The translations under genes and the position numbers were made by a program. The notes under the pieces are model-generated. The model did no database searches and was not told the origin of the DNA. It saw only the letters and a program-made list of their open reading frames with translations. Source: Microbotryum silenes-acaulis (lineage: Eukaryota > Basidiomycota > Microbotryomycetes > Microbotryales > Microbotryaceae). From it: a DNA stretch of 64,000 nucleotides. The first letter of the stretch is position 1. Each line of letters opens with the position of its first letter. Where the stretch lies: contig QPFY01000002.1 in NCBI GenBank assembly GCA_003665825.1, positions 434,001 to 498,000 on the forward strand. Direction: 5' to 3'. Shown one piece after another: positions 49,475 through 62,300 of the stretch.

Positions 49475-52400
49475 TTAATCCTTGAGCTTGAGGAAGCCTT
49501 CAATCGACTTTGTTATGGCTTCAATCTCGACGGCCAGCTCGCTCAACTGCAGAAGGACACCACGATCAGAACGAATCAGCACTGAAACTCGATCCGAAAG
49601 CTGATAGTGACAAGGACCCTGCAAAGTACGGACCTTTTGTGCCTCCTTCTCCCGGACGTGCTGCGGCTTCTTCTCCTCGTACCCCGGAGCGGCCATACCA
49701 TCCCGGATCTTTTGCGCTGCCTGCTCTTGGAAGGCCTTCTTCTTCTCAGCCTTGGCAATCTCTTGCTCAAAATTGACCACACCCTGGGATTTTGAAGAGG
49801 GGGGGGGTAAACGCGAATCAGCTTTCCCCGGGGCGCGCTCGGCCCAAGTCAAAGAAATTCTTGCAAAGTAGGGCTCACCTTGAGCATGACGTTCGTCGCC
49901 AATTCAGGCGAAACGAGTTCACCAACGCATCCTTCGGGAATAGCTGCCTCGTTATCGACGATTGTGAGTTGCTCGCAGCCCTTGATCAAAGGTCGCAACG
50001 CCTTCGTCGCGGCTTGTAGTGTCGACGCGAGCGCGGCGTTGTCGCGGACGTTGAAGATGACTGCCGAAAAGGAAACGCCGAAAGACGGTCAGCACGTGCA
50101 CTTTGAGGTATAGCTGAACGGGCACTACTGACTTTGCAGCTTGGAGTTGATGTTGTACGAGACTGCGATCGATCGCGTCGCGCGGACCGCGGCGAAAGCC
50201 AGGTCAAAGTCCTTCTCGGCTTGCTCAAACTCAAAGTGAGCCGCCTGTTAAGCAAATGATACCGTCAGATTCAGTACAATCTCTTATGTGAACAACCCAG
50301 ACAGCATGCACGGATTTGAGATCACTCACGGGTTCGGGGTATCGAGCGAGCGAGATCGACTGGGTCTCGTTCCCTGGTCGTGTCGGCAAGCGGTGCCACA
50401 GCTCCTCCGTGACGAAAGGCATGACGGGTTGCAACAACCTCAACCCATTGTCCAACACCGTAAACAACGTATCCTGGGCCGAACGACGGGCCTCCTGCGG
50501 TGCGTCGACGGCGGTGATATCCTTGATCGCCTCGATGTAGACATCGCAGATCTCATACAACCAAAAGCTGTACATGTCCTCGGTCGCCTTCATGAAATGA
50601 CGCTCGGTCAAGGTGGCGTTGACCGACGCTGTAGCGCGGTTCAGCTTTTGTAGGATCCACTTTTCGACGAGCGATTCGCGCCCCGTCGGCTTCTCCGAGG
50701 CGGGAGGGACGTAACCTTCTTCGAATTTGGTGAGGGCGAATTTGGTCGCGTTCCAGAGCTTGTTGCAGAACTGCGGAGACAAACGAGGGGCGGGCTCAGC
50801 ATGGGCATTGCTATCGGGAGCTTTTTGCTCTGACCACCACTCACCTTGCGGTATCCTTCGACGCGCAAGATCTCGAGGTTGATATCCCTCCCACCGGCCG
50901 AGTAGTTGGCCATCGCGAAACGCAACGCGTCCGTACCGCACTGCGGGATCCCATTAGGAAAATCCTTCTTCTGCCCTTTCTCAGCGACCACAATCTCCTT
51001 CTCAATCAAGTTGCCGACCCTCAATTGGGCATGGAGCGCATCGAGCGAAGCGCCTTCGATGACGTCGATAGGGTCAATGACGTTGCCGAGCGATTTTGAC
51101 ATTTTGCGTCCGTGGGCGTCACGGATCATGGCGTGGCAGAAGACCTCGTTGAAGGGCATTTGACCGGTCAGCTTGATGCCGAGCATGACCATGCGCGCGA
51201 CCCAGAAGAAGAGGATATCCCAGCCGGTTTCGAGCAAGTGGGAAGGGTAGAACGCCTTCAAGTCTTGAGTCTGACGTAGAGGAAAGGATTTGTGTGATTA
51301 ACGACCTATACTCGAGAGCTTGCCCACCGACGAAGACGAAACTCACCTGATCGGGCCAGCCCTGGATGGAGAAGGGCCACAGGCCGGACGAGAACCAAGT
51401 ATCGAGCACATCCTCGTCCTGCTCAAGCACAAACTTCTCTCCCGGGAACCTCTTCTCGGCCTTTTGTTGCGCCTCCTCCACGGTCTTGGCCGCGACCCAC
51501 GACTCGCTACTCAACCGATCCTGCTCCTTGCCCTCGATGTTGACAAAGTAAGCGGGAATACGATGACCCCACCACAGTTGACGCGAGATGCACCAGTCCT
51601 GAATCGTCTCGAGCCAGCGGTACCATTCGTTCTCCGAGTTTTGGGGTCGGATCAAGAGCTCCCCAGCGCGGGTGCGCTTGATCACTTCGTCGGCCAAGGT
51701 CTTGGAACTGACCCACCATTGCGGCTTCATGATGGACTCGATGATGTCGCCCGACTTGGAGCAGACGGGAATTGACATGGGGTTGTCGGCCGCGCCGACG
51801 TACAGATCCATCTGCTTGAGCTTCTCAATCACCGCGTTACGCGCGTGGAAGCGCTTCATGCCTTCGAATTCGGGACCGGCATTGGCGTTAAGTGTGCCAT
51901 CGTCGTTGAGGATGTTGATGAACTCGAGATCATGGCGTTTGCCGACCTCGAAATCGTTGGGGTCGTGCGCGGGCGTGATCTTGACCGCACCGGTCCCGAA
52001 CTCCATATCGACGGCGATCGCATCGGTGACGATGGGGATGCGTCGGTCGAGGAAAGGGTGTTTGGCGAATTTGCCGTGAAGGTGGCTGTAGCGCGGGTCG
52101 TCGGGGTGCACGGCGATGGCGGTATCACCGAGCATCGTCTCGGGACGGGTCGTTGCGATGATGAGCTTCTCGTCCGAGCCTTCGAGAGGGTACGCGAAGC
52201 TGGTGATGACACCGAACTCGAACCTTTCGCTGGTGGGGTAGCCGGGCACGTTGAGCAGAGTGCGACCCGTCAAAACTTTTTGGTCGACCTACGAGGCATT
52301 GTGAGTCATGGGTCAGGACTTGGGCTCTCTGTTGCCAGAACACATAGAACATACCTCGAGCGCACTGAGCGTCGTGTTCATCTGCACACACCAGTTGACC

Positions 52401-53434
52401 AATCGGTTCGCGCGGTAGATGATGCCCTCCTCCTGCAGCCTGACGAACGTCTCAGCCACAGCCTTGGACAGAGCGGGGTCCATGGTGAAGGCGACGCGAT
52501 CCCAATCGCACGATACGCCGAGTCGACAGATTTGCTTGGTGATGCGTCCCTGGTACTCTTCCTTCCAGGCCATGCAGCGCTTGAGGAACTCTTCGCGGCC
52601 GAGGTCGTGGCGGGTCAGGCCTTCAAGTTTGGCCAGTCGCTTCTCGACGACGGATTGGGTCGAGATGGAGGCGTGATCGTAGCCGGGGACAAACAAGGTC
52701 GTGTAACCCTTCATTCGGTGCCTGCATCCATCAAAACCGACTGGATCAGCTTTGCCTCGACGAAGGCAACGTGATTCGCCGGACTGACCATCGGATGAGA
52801 ATGTCCTGGAGCGAGCAACCCAGAGCATGACCAATGTGCAAGCTACCGGTGACGTTGGGTGGCGGCATAGGGATGACGAACGTCCTGTCCTTGTCCAAGC
52901 GGTCAAAGTCGATCTGGCCGTTCTCGTCACGGGGCAAGAAGTCGGGGTTGGGGTCAAAGTGGGAGTGCTCGGTCGGGTTCTTAGACGGCAATGCGGGCAC
53001 AAAGTAGTTGGACTTCTGCCACCACGAATACCACGACTTTTCGACGTCGACGGGGTTGTAGCCCGCTGCCATGGGGTTCGTCAGGTCTGGCGGGTCGGGG
53101 AGACAAGTCGGGTCGGAGTTTTCAGCTTTCGCACCGCTCTGCTCCGGTACAAGTCTCTATGCGATGCGAACGCACCCTTGATGTGACCTTCGGGCACTTC
53201 GATGAAAGGAGGTTCTTCGGGAGCTGCCTCCTTGACCTTGACCTCCTTCTTCTTGCCCTGACCTGCCGCAGCGGGGGGTGCGAGACCGGCGACTTTCTTA
53301 AGCGCCTTTTTGGCAGCCAGGGCAGCTTCCTTTTCGGCCTTTTTCAACGACGACTTGGAGGGAGCGGCGGGCGCTGCTGTCCCATCCTGGGCAGGGGTGG
53401 CGACGCTGGCGGATGTGGGGTCGGTGCTGGCCAT
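49475..53434 (-). CDS. VAS1: Valyl-tRNA synthetase
   Basis: Class I aminoacyl-tRNA synthetase. Ten exons on the minus strand: 53434-53176, 53086-52789, 52721-52355, 52288-51347, 51270-50845, 50770-50330, 50244-50133, 50060-49879, 49783-49634, 49546-49475; 1082 residues from the ATG at 53434. Visible are a Lys/Ala-rich N-terminal arm, the HIGH motif in SLHIGHALG, the WDWxR-like [11 protein letters not shown], the editing-domain text [17 protein letters not shown] and [36 protein letters not shown], and KMSKS in [14 protein letters not shown]. The anticodon-binding and C-terminal coiled-coil arm follow ([10 protein letters not shown]). In-frame coding text continues upstream of the ATG and looks like a mitochondrial transit peptide (53435-53578), so one gene may serve cytosol and mitochondria. 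Confidence 0.97.
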
Positions 53435-53578
53435 GGCGGAAGCGGAGGAGCGACGCACGGACGAGGTCGAGCACAAGTAACGACGAGATGTGAGAGGCGA
53501 GGTGCACGCAGGGGTAGTGGAGGTGAAGGGTGGGCGATGGATCAACAAGCGTACAGAGTTTGATACCAAAACTCTCGC
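53435..53578 (-). other. Possible mitochondrial presequence upstream of VAS1 AUG
   Basis: The 48 codons directly before the VAS1 ATG stay in frame with no stop. They encode seven Arg and one His, many Ser/Thr, and no Asp or Glu, with a TSRRYLCS segment like a matrix-protease site. No ATG starts them directly; the nearest in-frame ATG is about 200 bases further out. A near-cognate start (TTG or GTG codons are present) is possible, as known for other fungal synthetases. Confidence 0.5.
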
Positions 53579-53885
53579 CACGTTGAGGGCTGTGTGGGGT
53601 TCAGCTGAGGATGGAGATGAGCGTGAGAGGCAAACGAGGCGCAGCTGGTCGCGCTCCTCCAGGCTCCGCAGAGACGTTTTGAGCCGACCGCCGGCACTCC
53701 GCCGGCACTCCGCCGGCTGTTGACTCGAGGCGTCGACTGGCCAGCCCAGCCTGACGCGCGCCGTGAATTCGATCGTTGACATCCTGGCCGGCTCAGTACT
53801 AAGTGGCCCCTCTCTGCCCCTCTCGTGTGCACGTGAGCGCGCCTCGAGCCACCAAGGCGGGAGCATCAGTCGGCCAACGACCACG

Positions 53886-55472
53886 ATGCCCATCATCTAC
53901 AAGCGATCCGAGTCGCCCGAGTTTGACCTTTCCGATCCAAAGTACGACTCTGCTTCTTCTTCAAAGCATGACCTCGCACTGGAGGTAGATGAACTGGACC
54001 TGTTGCCTCCCGTCGCGGTCGTGTCAACCAGTTCGAACGTGACGACCAAGAACCACCACCATCAACGGCAAAGGGCGTCGTCGTCGTCTTCGGCTCCGAG
54101 GTCAGCCCCGGCCAAGAGGAACTTGTCCCAGGTACCACCTCCCAAGAGATCGAGGGTCCAGGAGGAGCACATCTCTTATGATCGCGCGTCGACGTCGACG
54201 TCGAGAGGGCCCATCAACGCGTCCCAGCCCCACCCCTCGAGCGACAATCCCCGACGACAAGCGGCACAACCGAGGCCAGCATCCCGGGCCCCACTACCCA
54301 AGACGACGACAAACTCTTTCAAACGTACACGACCCGCACCACCACCATCACCTTTCTCTCGGCAGGTCACGAGTGACGAGCCTCCGTTTGGAAAGCAGCA
54401 GCATGGCGCGCCAACGAGGCCTCAGCCGGGTATGCCGACTCCATCAACCTCACCCCCTCCACGAGAATACCCATTTCAGCGAACGGTGAAGCAGCCATAC
54501 CAGACCAGTCGTCAACAGCCACGGCCACGATCATCCCCCCGCGTCGAAAGGGCTCCCGTCGTTCAGGATTTGTCCAGTCCCGACCACCCGCTTCGACCCC
54601 GTCGAGCGATCCATCCTCCCGACCGCGAGATGAAGCTTCCGATCGAACCATCGAACACGCGTCAGGATCGTCAGGACCTTCAAAGAATCGCCTTCATGAA
54701 TCAGGGAATTGCCAAGGCCAGCGCTCCACCCTCAGTTGATGAGGTGTTTCCTCCACGGCGCGCTGTCGAGAAACAAGCTCGGCCAGCTACCGACGATTTA
54801 CCGAGATCTGGCCAGAATGGCACCACTCAGCAACCTCGGAGGAACGCGAAACCTGCACCACGAACAAGCAGCGAGATCGAGAGGAGTGCACCTCCACCGC
54901 AGAGGAATGAGGGCTTGATGAGGCCCGCTTCGGTGCGCAAGGCTCAAGAACGTCGTACGACAGCCTTCGTCGTCAGTGAAGATCGACCCACACCACCACG
55001 ACTGGCGCGATCACTTCCTCGAGACCAACTCCAACAAGACGACCCCATCGAACAACGTGGCTACCCGTGTCGTCGTACGGACCCAGCCCCACTTCCTCGT
55101 CGGTCCCTCCTCGATACCCAAGCACCCCCACCCCCACCTCGTCCACCTCCTCAGGCCCAAATTCCCGCTTCACCACCCCCAAGACCCTCGAACCCGAGCC
55201 CAAAACCATTTCCCAAATTACAATTCCCCAACGTCGAAACCTTCCTAGCGAACCTCCCCCTCCCTCTAGCGCACCTCACACCCACCGTCGCCGCATTTGG
55301 ATGTTCGTCCCAAGCCGATCTCTTGGCGCTTTCAGCTCGATCGGAGGGTGGGGCCAAGGCGAGGAGGGTGATGATGGATGAGTTGGAGAGGACGGGGGGT
55401 CTGACGCCGTGGCAGAGGATTGTGGTGGAGGCTGAGTTGGAGGTGTTGGGGGAACGGGTGGCGGGCAGATGA
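53886..55472 (+). CDS. Disordered Pro/Arg/Ser-rich protein with helical C-terminus
   Basis: Single exon of 528 residues from the ATG at 53886 (MPIIYKRSESPEFDL). Almost all of it is low-complexity: acidic start, KRSR basic patches that could be nuclear signals, and many Pro-rich segments (for example PPPPPRPPPQ near 55,110-55,160). The last 80 residues look ordered: FPNVETFLANLPLPLAHLTPTVAAFG, ADLLALSARSEGG, RRVMMDELERTGGLTPWQRIVVEAELEVLG, a helical segment. I recognise no family. It is divergent from VAS1 with about 450 bases between starts, part of which may encode the VAS1 presequence. Confidence 0.7.
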   Translation: MPIIYKRSESPEFDLSDPKYDSASSSKHDLALEVDELDLLPPVAVVSTSSNVTTKNHHHQRQRASSSSSAPRSAPAKRNLSQVPPPKRSRVQEEHISYDRASTSTSRGPINASQPHPSSDNPRRQAAQPRPASRAPLPKTTTNSFKRTRPAPPPSPFSRQVTSDEPPFGKQQHGAPTRPQPGMPTPSTSPPPREYPFQRTVKQPYQTSRQQPRPRSSPRVERAPVVQDLSSPDHPLRPRRAIHPPDREMKLPIEPSNTRQDRQDLQRIAFMNQGIAKASAPPSVDEVFPPRRAVEKQARPATDDLPRSGQNGTTQQPRRNAKPAPRTSSEIERSAPPPQRNEGLMRPASVRKAQERRTTAFVVSEDRPTPPRLARSLPRDQLQQDDPIEQRGYPCRRTDPAPLPRRSLLDTQAPPPPPRPPPQAQIPASPPPRPSNPSPKPFPKLQFPNVETFLANLPLPLAHLTPTVAAFGCSSQADLLALSARSEGGAKARRVMMDELERTGGLTPWQRIVVEAELEVLGERVAGR

Positions 55473-55727
55473 GGGCGGTGCTGGTCTCGGGTGTGGATCA
55501 TGTTTATCTGTGGATTTGTCTGAAGTGGGAGGGGGGGCTATGTTTCGTATGTTGCCTTTGTGATTTTTTTTTTTGTTGACACGATCAAAGCTTTCCATCC
55601 TCATCACGAATGGCCTCCTCGGTTGATGCGAGCTGACGGTATCGAATTACAACAATGCGAAACGAACACAACGATGCACAGCCCCTCTTACTCTTTCTAC
55701 CTACCTACGGATCATCCAACCCCCCTT
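55473..55727. other. Short convergent gap
   Basis: 3' ends of the disordered-protein gene and TIP41; T-rich run at 55,565-55,575. Nothing else seen. Confidence 0.4.
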
Positions 55728-56965
55728 CTACCCAATCCTAAGCACCTGCAAAGTCGTACCCTCCCCATCCCAACTCGGCAAAACCTCCTCCTCTTTCCCA
55801 CCCTTGTTTCCCTCCCCTTCCCCCTCCGAAACACTCAACCGTTCGAACTCCTTCTCCAACCCCATCTTGTCCAACATAGCCCCGACCCACCCCACATCCG
55901 TCAAGAGTGCTAAGTCCCCCTTGCCACGTTCTTTCTCCAAGCGAGATTTAAGATTGGTGTAAGATGCTTGCCTTCCTTTAAGTTCTTGGATGATTTCGAG
56001 GGGAATGATGGACTCGGAGTGCGGTGATGGTGGTGTTGTTAAGGGTACGTAGGTGCGTACGTCAAAGATTCGGAAGAGGACGTGGTCGACGCGAATGAAG
56101 AGGCGGGAAAGGACGAAGATGGAGAACGAGTTGACGCGCTGTTGCGAGGAATCGTCAGGGTTTTTTTGTTTTGTTTTGTTTTGAGGCCCGCTTGTAAAAT
56201 TTCGAGTAATGAAAGAAGTACTCACAACCCTCACCACCAATTCTGCGGTACCATTGTCGCCCAATTCATCCTCGAACAAGGGTACCTCATCAAAGAACAA
56301 AATGGGGATATCCTGTCTCGCTAACAAATGAAGAGGGATCCCCGGATGTCCTTCTGGGGCTGGGGTGAATTCGGGTCGGGCGGTCGAGGTGGAACTGATC
56401 GTTCCGGGATGGAGGGAGGTGTAGGTCCAGTCGTAGGGTTTTTGAACGGTCACGTCCGAGTGGGAAGAGGATTCTTGGCTTGTTCGGTTGGAAAAAAGTT
56501 TTGGAAGAAAGGGCTTAGCCTCGCAGACTTTTGGGAGCAAAGTGGGGGAAGGAAATAACGCTTGACTTGACTCACGCTTTGGACCATTCTGCCGCATGAG
56601 CGACTTTGACTTGGGTACTGCTGGCGACCGCTGTGAGCGCATCGAGGCAATTGCATTCGATTTTGAGGTTCGTAGGATGGTGGGTTAGGGTGAGGCGGTT
56701 GTTGCCGAAGCAGATTTCGGGGAGGGGAAGGTGCAGGGAGGAAGAGGCGCTGTGTGGGGTGATGAGGTCGGTTAGTAGGGGATTGGGATGGAAGGAAGGT
56801 GAGGTGAACTTTGCAGGGGACAGGCACTGACTTGTCGGCATCGGTGGCGGAGAGGATCGGCTTCTTGACGGTTTCGATCGTCCAGTCCGCGATGTGGATC
56901 CCTTTCGAATGGTCCAAGGAGGAGGAGAAGGGCTGCGGAGGATTGCTGGCCGATCGGGTCGTCAT
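55728..56965 (-). CDS. TIP41: TIP41-like TOR-pathway regulator
   Basis: Binds Tap42-type PP2A regulators and modulates TOR signalling. Four exons on the minus strand: 56965-56832, 56749-56576, 56478-56226, 56138-55728; 323 residues. Family blocks are GIHIADWTIETVKKPIL, LPEICFGNNRLTLTH, DWTYTSLHPGTI, DIPILFFDEVPLFEDELGDNG, and SIFVLSRLFIRVDHVLFRIFDVRTY. The C-terminal part is a helical stretch with a Gly/Glu/Lys-rich insertion. The acceptor of exon 3 (after aacaag) was chosen to keep frame into the QESSSHSDVTVQKPYDW block. Starts of TIP41 and SEC13 are 195 bases apart, a shared promoter. Confidence 0.93.
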
Positions 56966-57160
56966 ATTCAGCTGCACTCGCGATGAACGGGCGAGAGGAA
57001 GAGCCAGAGTGAGGGAGCGCGCGGCGGGCCTGGAAAGGGGGAGAAAGGGGGTGGTGACGTGTTGAGCACAGCAGGCCAGGCTCGACGCTGGTCACGCTCA
57101 CCCTCGCTCACCCTCGCTCACCCGTTTCCCTTGCCCCCACACCTCCTCACTCGACGCACC

Positions 57161-58990
57161 ATGACGGCATCGCAAACAATCGAAACAGGTCACGTCGACT
57201 CTATCGTAAGTTCCGGGCGTTCCATGGCGCGAGATGATCCTCCCAGACTAACCGACCCAACCCACTTCCCGTGTTCAGCACGACGCCCAACTCGACTACT
57301 ATGGCCGACGACTCGCGACGGGCTCATCGGACCGTACGATCCGACTGTTCGAGGTCGAGGGCGATGATAGATATCGATTGGTAGACACTCTGCGAGGGTT
57401 AGTTTGGTCGTCGCCGTTTCCCTCTACGTGGCCAACAGGGTCGACTCGCGCACTCGGTCCTATCCTATGCTCCTTCATCGCGCCACAACCAAGAACGAGA
57501 GATCTCGTGCAACTACGCGAGAACTACCAGCTGACCCCTCCTCGGACCCTTGCCGCTCCAGACACGACGGCCCGATCCATGCGCTCGCGTGGGCCCACCC
57601 CTCGTTCGGCTCCATCCTCGCCTCGTGCTCGTTCGACGGCAAAGTCTTTGTCTGGAAGGAGAACGACGGACCTCAAAAGGGGTGGAGCAAGGTCAAGGAA
57701 CACTTGTTGCACACCGCTTCGGGTCAGTTTTGGGAACACGGAAGGAACGGATGGGGTCCATCGAGGATCCCAACCCCCAAGGTCTCTCGCTTCTTTGGCC
57801 GAATGGGGCCGGTACTGACGGGTCTGCTCCGTTCTATCTGCCCCAGTCAACGCCATTGCGTGGGCGCCTCATGAACTTGGTCCTATCCTCGCTTGCGCCT
57901 CTTCGGATGGCAAGGTCTCCGTCTTGACCTTCAACGGTCAGTCTACCCCACCCCATCCTGACGCGACGCGAACGGAGAAGCCAGGGAACAAGAGGCTCAA
58001 AAACGTCTCCTTCGCCAATCTTTTCACATTACAGATAACGGAACCTGGGACGCATCCCTCTTCCCCGCCCATGCGCTCGGCGTCACGTCCATTTCGTGGG
58101 CACCTGCCGTCGGCGTCGGCGCCTTGACCTCGGTCGACGGGCAGCAGGACGGTGGACCCTTGGCGATCCAACAGGTCAAGCGGTTCGCGACGGGTGGATG
58201 CGATGCATTGGTCAAGCTTTGGGTGTGGGAGTAAGTTCCAGAAAGCCCTGGTGTGACGTTGCAGAGGCGCTCAGCCGAGTTCTCCTTCTTGCTTCCACCG
58301 CCGAGGTTCGAAATGCTAATGATGCTGTCCCGAATTCGCTCACAGGGAGGAGACAAAGGCGTGGTCGCCTGATCCAATTCAACCCATTTTGGAAGGGCAC
58401 GTTGATTGGGTTCGAGACGTGGCATGGGCACCGAGCGTCGGCGTCGGTCGTGCGTACCTCGCCAGTGCCGGTCAGGTGATTTTGTTTTTGCCTGTGCAGC
58501 GATGCTCCTCTGGGTTGATTTTGAGAAGGGAAGCTGATGTATGTCTTTACTTCCTACTTCGTACATATCAGGACAAGACGGTGTACATCTGGACCCAAGA
58601 TTCGCCGCGTGCGACATGGAACAAAGTCGCGCTCGAACCGACCCCAACCGCGCCGACACAAGCTGGTGCCGGTGCCGGGGGCGAGGGCAAGTTTGGCGAG
58701 GTGGTGTGGAGGGTCAGTTGGAGCGTGTCGGGAAACGTCTTGGCTGTTTCGAGTGGTGAGTTTTAATTTTTCGGGGTCGGTGGGCTTTGAAGGTGGGGGG
58801 GAAACGCTGACCGGCTGATCTTCGTTCGTGGTTCTCACAGGCGATGGCAAAGTGAGCTTGTGGAAGGAGAACTTGAAGGGCAAGTTCGAGGAGGTGTCGG
58901 TGAGTACTAAGAGACACGAAATCGGTCCAGGTGGGAAAATTCTTGGGGTATTGATGATCGCTTTTCGGTGCGCAGGAATTGACATCGTAA
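57161..58990 (+). CDS. SEC13: Sec13, COPII coat and nuclear pore WD40 protein
   Basis: Six-bladed propeller that pairs with Sec31 in the COPII coat and with Nup145C in the nuclear pore Y-complex. Nine exons: 57161-57205, 57279-57397, 57562-57722, 57847-57936, 58035-58230, 58346-58475, 58572-58755, 58841-58899, 58976-58990; 332 residues. Text matches throughout: [137 protein letters not shown], and [28 protein letters not shown]. The final exon has just four codons plus stop. All joins keep frame. Confidence 0.96.
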
Positions 58991-59319
58991 TCTCCTCTTT
59001 GTGCGCGTGGGCGGATGACTCTTTGTTTGACTTGGTTTCTGGGACCCCTCTCTTTGCTTCTTTGATTGCCGATGCTTTATGAAATGTTTGATGTCACAAT
59101 AACCCCTCAAATCGATGAGTTTGTCATGCGGCACGTGCCAGAGTCGTCTCAAGTCGTGTGATCTGCGCTTGGGCATGTTCCGCCCCCACCTTGTACGCAG
59201 CTGTTTGCAGCTGTTTGCTGTCGATTGCTGTGCACGTCACGTCGAGTCAGCCGCGCGTTCGTCCTCAGTCTCCGTCCTGGCTTCATCCGCTCGCTCCTCC
59301 CCCAAAAGACCCGAGTGCG
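58991..59319. other. SEC13 3' region and UBP2 promoter
   Basis: About 330 bases between tandem genes. Contains a small repeated CAGCTGTTTG near 59,199-59,216. No other feature. Confidence 0.4.
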
Positions 59320-62300
59320 ATGGCGCCTGACGGTGGTGAGTCCAGCCACGTTCTGCAACTGTACGTTTCACAACTGACCATGATCACACCTCCAGGAGAA
59401 CCTCCACGCGGCGCAGGTCGAGCTCCGTCGACGGCAGCACGAAGCTACGCCGCTGCCTCATCCTCCGCTGCACCCCCTGCACCCGACGTACTTCCATCTG
59501 CTTCCTCCGTGGCCTCTTCACCACCTCCACTTCCTCCCAAAATTTCCTCGCGTAGATCGAGTTCGGCAAGAGCTATCCCTACCCCCGCCGACCTCTTCAA
59601 GCCAGTGCCGACGAGCTCCTTTTTTGGATCCGATGCCGTATCATCCTCCTCACCCTCTTCATCGTCTTCTCCACACTTTCATCGAGCCTCGATGAACCCC
59701 ACGGACACTCCACGTGTCCCGCCGCCTCGATTACCAGCATGGACGAACGGCACACGACCCTCAGCGGTCTATGACGACGCGCTCCACTCGACTACGAATC
59801 GGTCCGGCTCGTCCAGCTCGACCACCTCGACCACGGCCTCGACGGCGAATGTCAAAGGTGCTGTTGGTGGGATCACGTCCATGTCTGGCGTCGAGACAAC
59901 GTCGTTTAGAAAACCTTCGATTTCGCCCAAGCAGGCTTTGCCTTCATTGCCCCTGAGTTGGTCGTCGATTTCGCCTCAGTTCGCTAGAGCACCACCTCCA
60001 CCACCACCACCGCCGTCGTCCCATGGAGTAGCGGTAGCGGGGAAGGAATTCGGTGGTGAAGAGATGGTGCCTTCGAATCAGCAGTCGAAACCGGCGCCGT
60101 TGGGATGGGCCTTACCCCCTCAGCCGTCGACTCGCGCCGATGCGGCGGGGTGGGAAGTCGACCCCAACGCCGCCCCCCTCACCAGCTCGACGCTTGACCA
60201 CCAACAGATCGAATTCGCCCCTCCTCCCTTTGCGATCCCGCATCGTACACGTACGACGAGGGCGCGTTACGGCTTCAGCAACATCGCCGGGTTGGGTTGG
60301 ACCGCACCAAAGATCTTGGAAAAGCCTGTTCGGGGTGGGGTCGTCGGAGGGATATGGCAGCATGGCGTGTGGGACTTCAAGGTCGTCAACACACCCGAGA
60401 ATTATCCGCCGATGGGGGAGTTGCCCCAAAAGCCCGTGAAGGAGCCGGTGGTGCCGACGACAATGACTAACCCCCTATCCCCGACAAGCGAGACGACCGA
60501 ATCGCTCGATGCCATGCAGGTCGACGGCGAGGCCACCAAACGATCCGATGCCGTCACCGCCGAAGTCTCGATGCAACAAGCTCCTCCCCAGCACAAGACC
60601 ATTTCACGAGCTGAACTCGATCAAGCCCGACCGCACCCCCACCTCTACTACGTACCCCGCCAACATGCTTGGGCGCTCTTTGCCCCTTTTGAGCAGACCG
60701 ACGCTCACCGCTCCTTTGTTGACGATGGTCAAGTGCGACTGTGGATTTCGTCGTATGAGACGGCTGCGGTTCTGCTCAAGCGACTCGAGTCTTCGCTTCC
60801 TACCCCCTTTGAGCCCTTCGATACGACGGAGCTACCCCTTCCCGCTCGAGAAGTCTATGACGCCGCCCGTCGCGTCTGCCTCGAACCTGAACCCGAGTAC
60901 GTGACCAAAATCGACGAGCCCAAGTCCGGTCGGTCGATCCTCTTCTCGGAACAAGAGTTGTACACCTGCGTCATCCCTATGCACGTCCTGCACGAGTTGC
61001 TGAGGACGAGGAGTGAGAGCCCGAGTCCCGGTGATTCGGCCGAAGATGCAAAGTTGAATGCAGTTCAGACATTATGGAGGTGGGTGACCTCACTTCTCTT
61101 CTGGAGTAGTGTATCGAAATTGATCCGTCTGCAACACTTTCTTCAGATCCCTCGACAACCTCCTTTTCAAAGCCGAACAGCGACCCCTCTCGATCAACGG
61201 CAAAGCCTTTGCGCGCTGTCTTCCCTGGGATGAGCTCACCCGCGCCATTTTTGTCGCCATTCTCGGGTTCAGACTCACGCCCGAAGAGACACTCTGTCCA
61301 CCGAACCTCGTCGACTCGACCGACGAAGGACGGGTGAACCGAAACAGGTTGTTGAGGTGTTGGCTCGAGTTGGGACTCTGGATCGAGCATGTGCGCAAGT
61401 TGGAGGATCAAGTGAGGATCCGTAGAGTCGCGACGAGGGTGGAATTATCCTCGGGCGTGGACGCGATGAAGAAAATATTGGGACCCGATACACTGGCGAG
61501 GGTTCCAGCTTCGAGCGCTTGGGCCATTGCTGGACGGTCGGCGATGACGGCGGGGTTCGATGGTCCGGTCAACCTGTCGCATCAACTCGCTCAGGCGTAT
61601 CACTTCTTGGGCGTAACGCCTGATTTGGCCGATTCGGTCCTGGAGGAGGTGTACAAGGAGCAGGTGGGGAGGTGTTCGGCTTATACGGCGGATTGTGAGT
61701 CCCGTCCCTGCCCTTTCGAGGTGAGGAATGTCAAGCCTGACGCAATGTCATCACTTTTTTTCTTCCCACCAGTCCTCGAAGCGATTCAGGAGATCAACCG
61801 CGATCGTCATTCGGACGTGCTCGAGATGCTGATCGCGACCGAACGTTCGATCGGGCGCGTCTCAATCTCGGATCTGCGCAACGCCTACAAAGAACTCGGC
61901 CTCGAATTTGACCATTCCCGTTCCGTGACCGATGACGAGATCGCCTTCCGTTTCGGACAGAGGAGGGAACAGGTGACCGATCCTGAACGGAAGAAGGTGT
62001 TGAAGGAGGCGATGAAACAGATTGCGGATCAGAGAGATAGCGAGTTGCTCAAGGTCATGTTGCTTTCTGCGAATGATGAGGAGGATCGACCGGCGATGTC
62101 GTTGGAGAAGGCGTACAAATTGTTGGAGGCGACGCCGGAAATGTCGGATGAGATACTGAGCATGGTCTATGATGTTCGAGTACGTTTCGGAGAGAAGGGT
62201 GCTCGTGGGTCGCGGATCGGGTGCTGATCTTGACTTTCGCGAATGGTGCAGATCGCTGACGCTCCGGGTCAAGTCGATGTAATGACCCAAGCTCTGGCGA

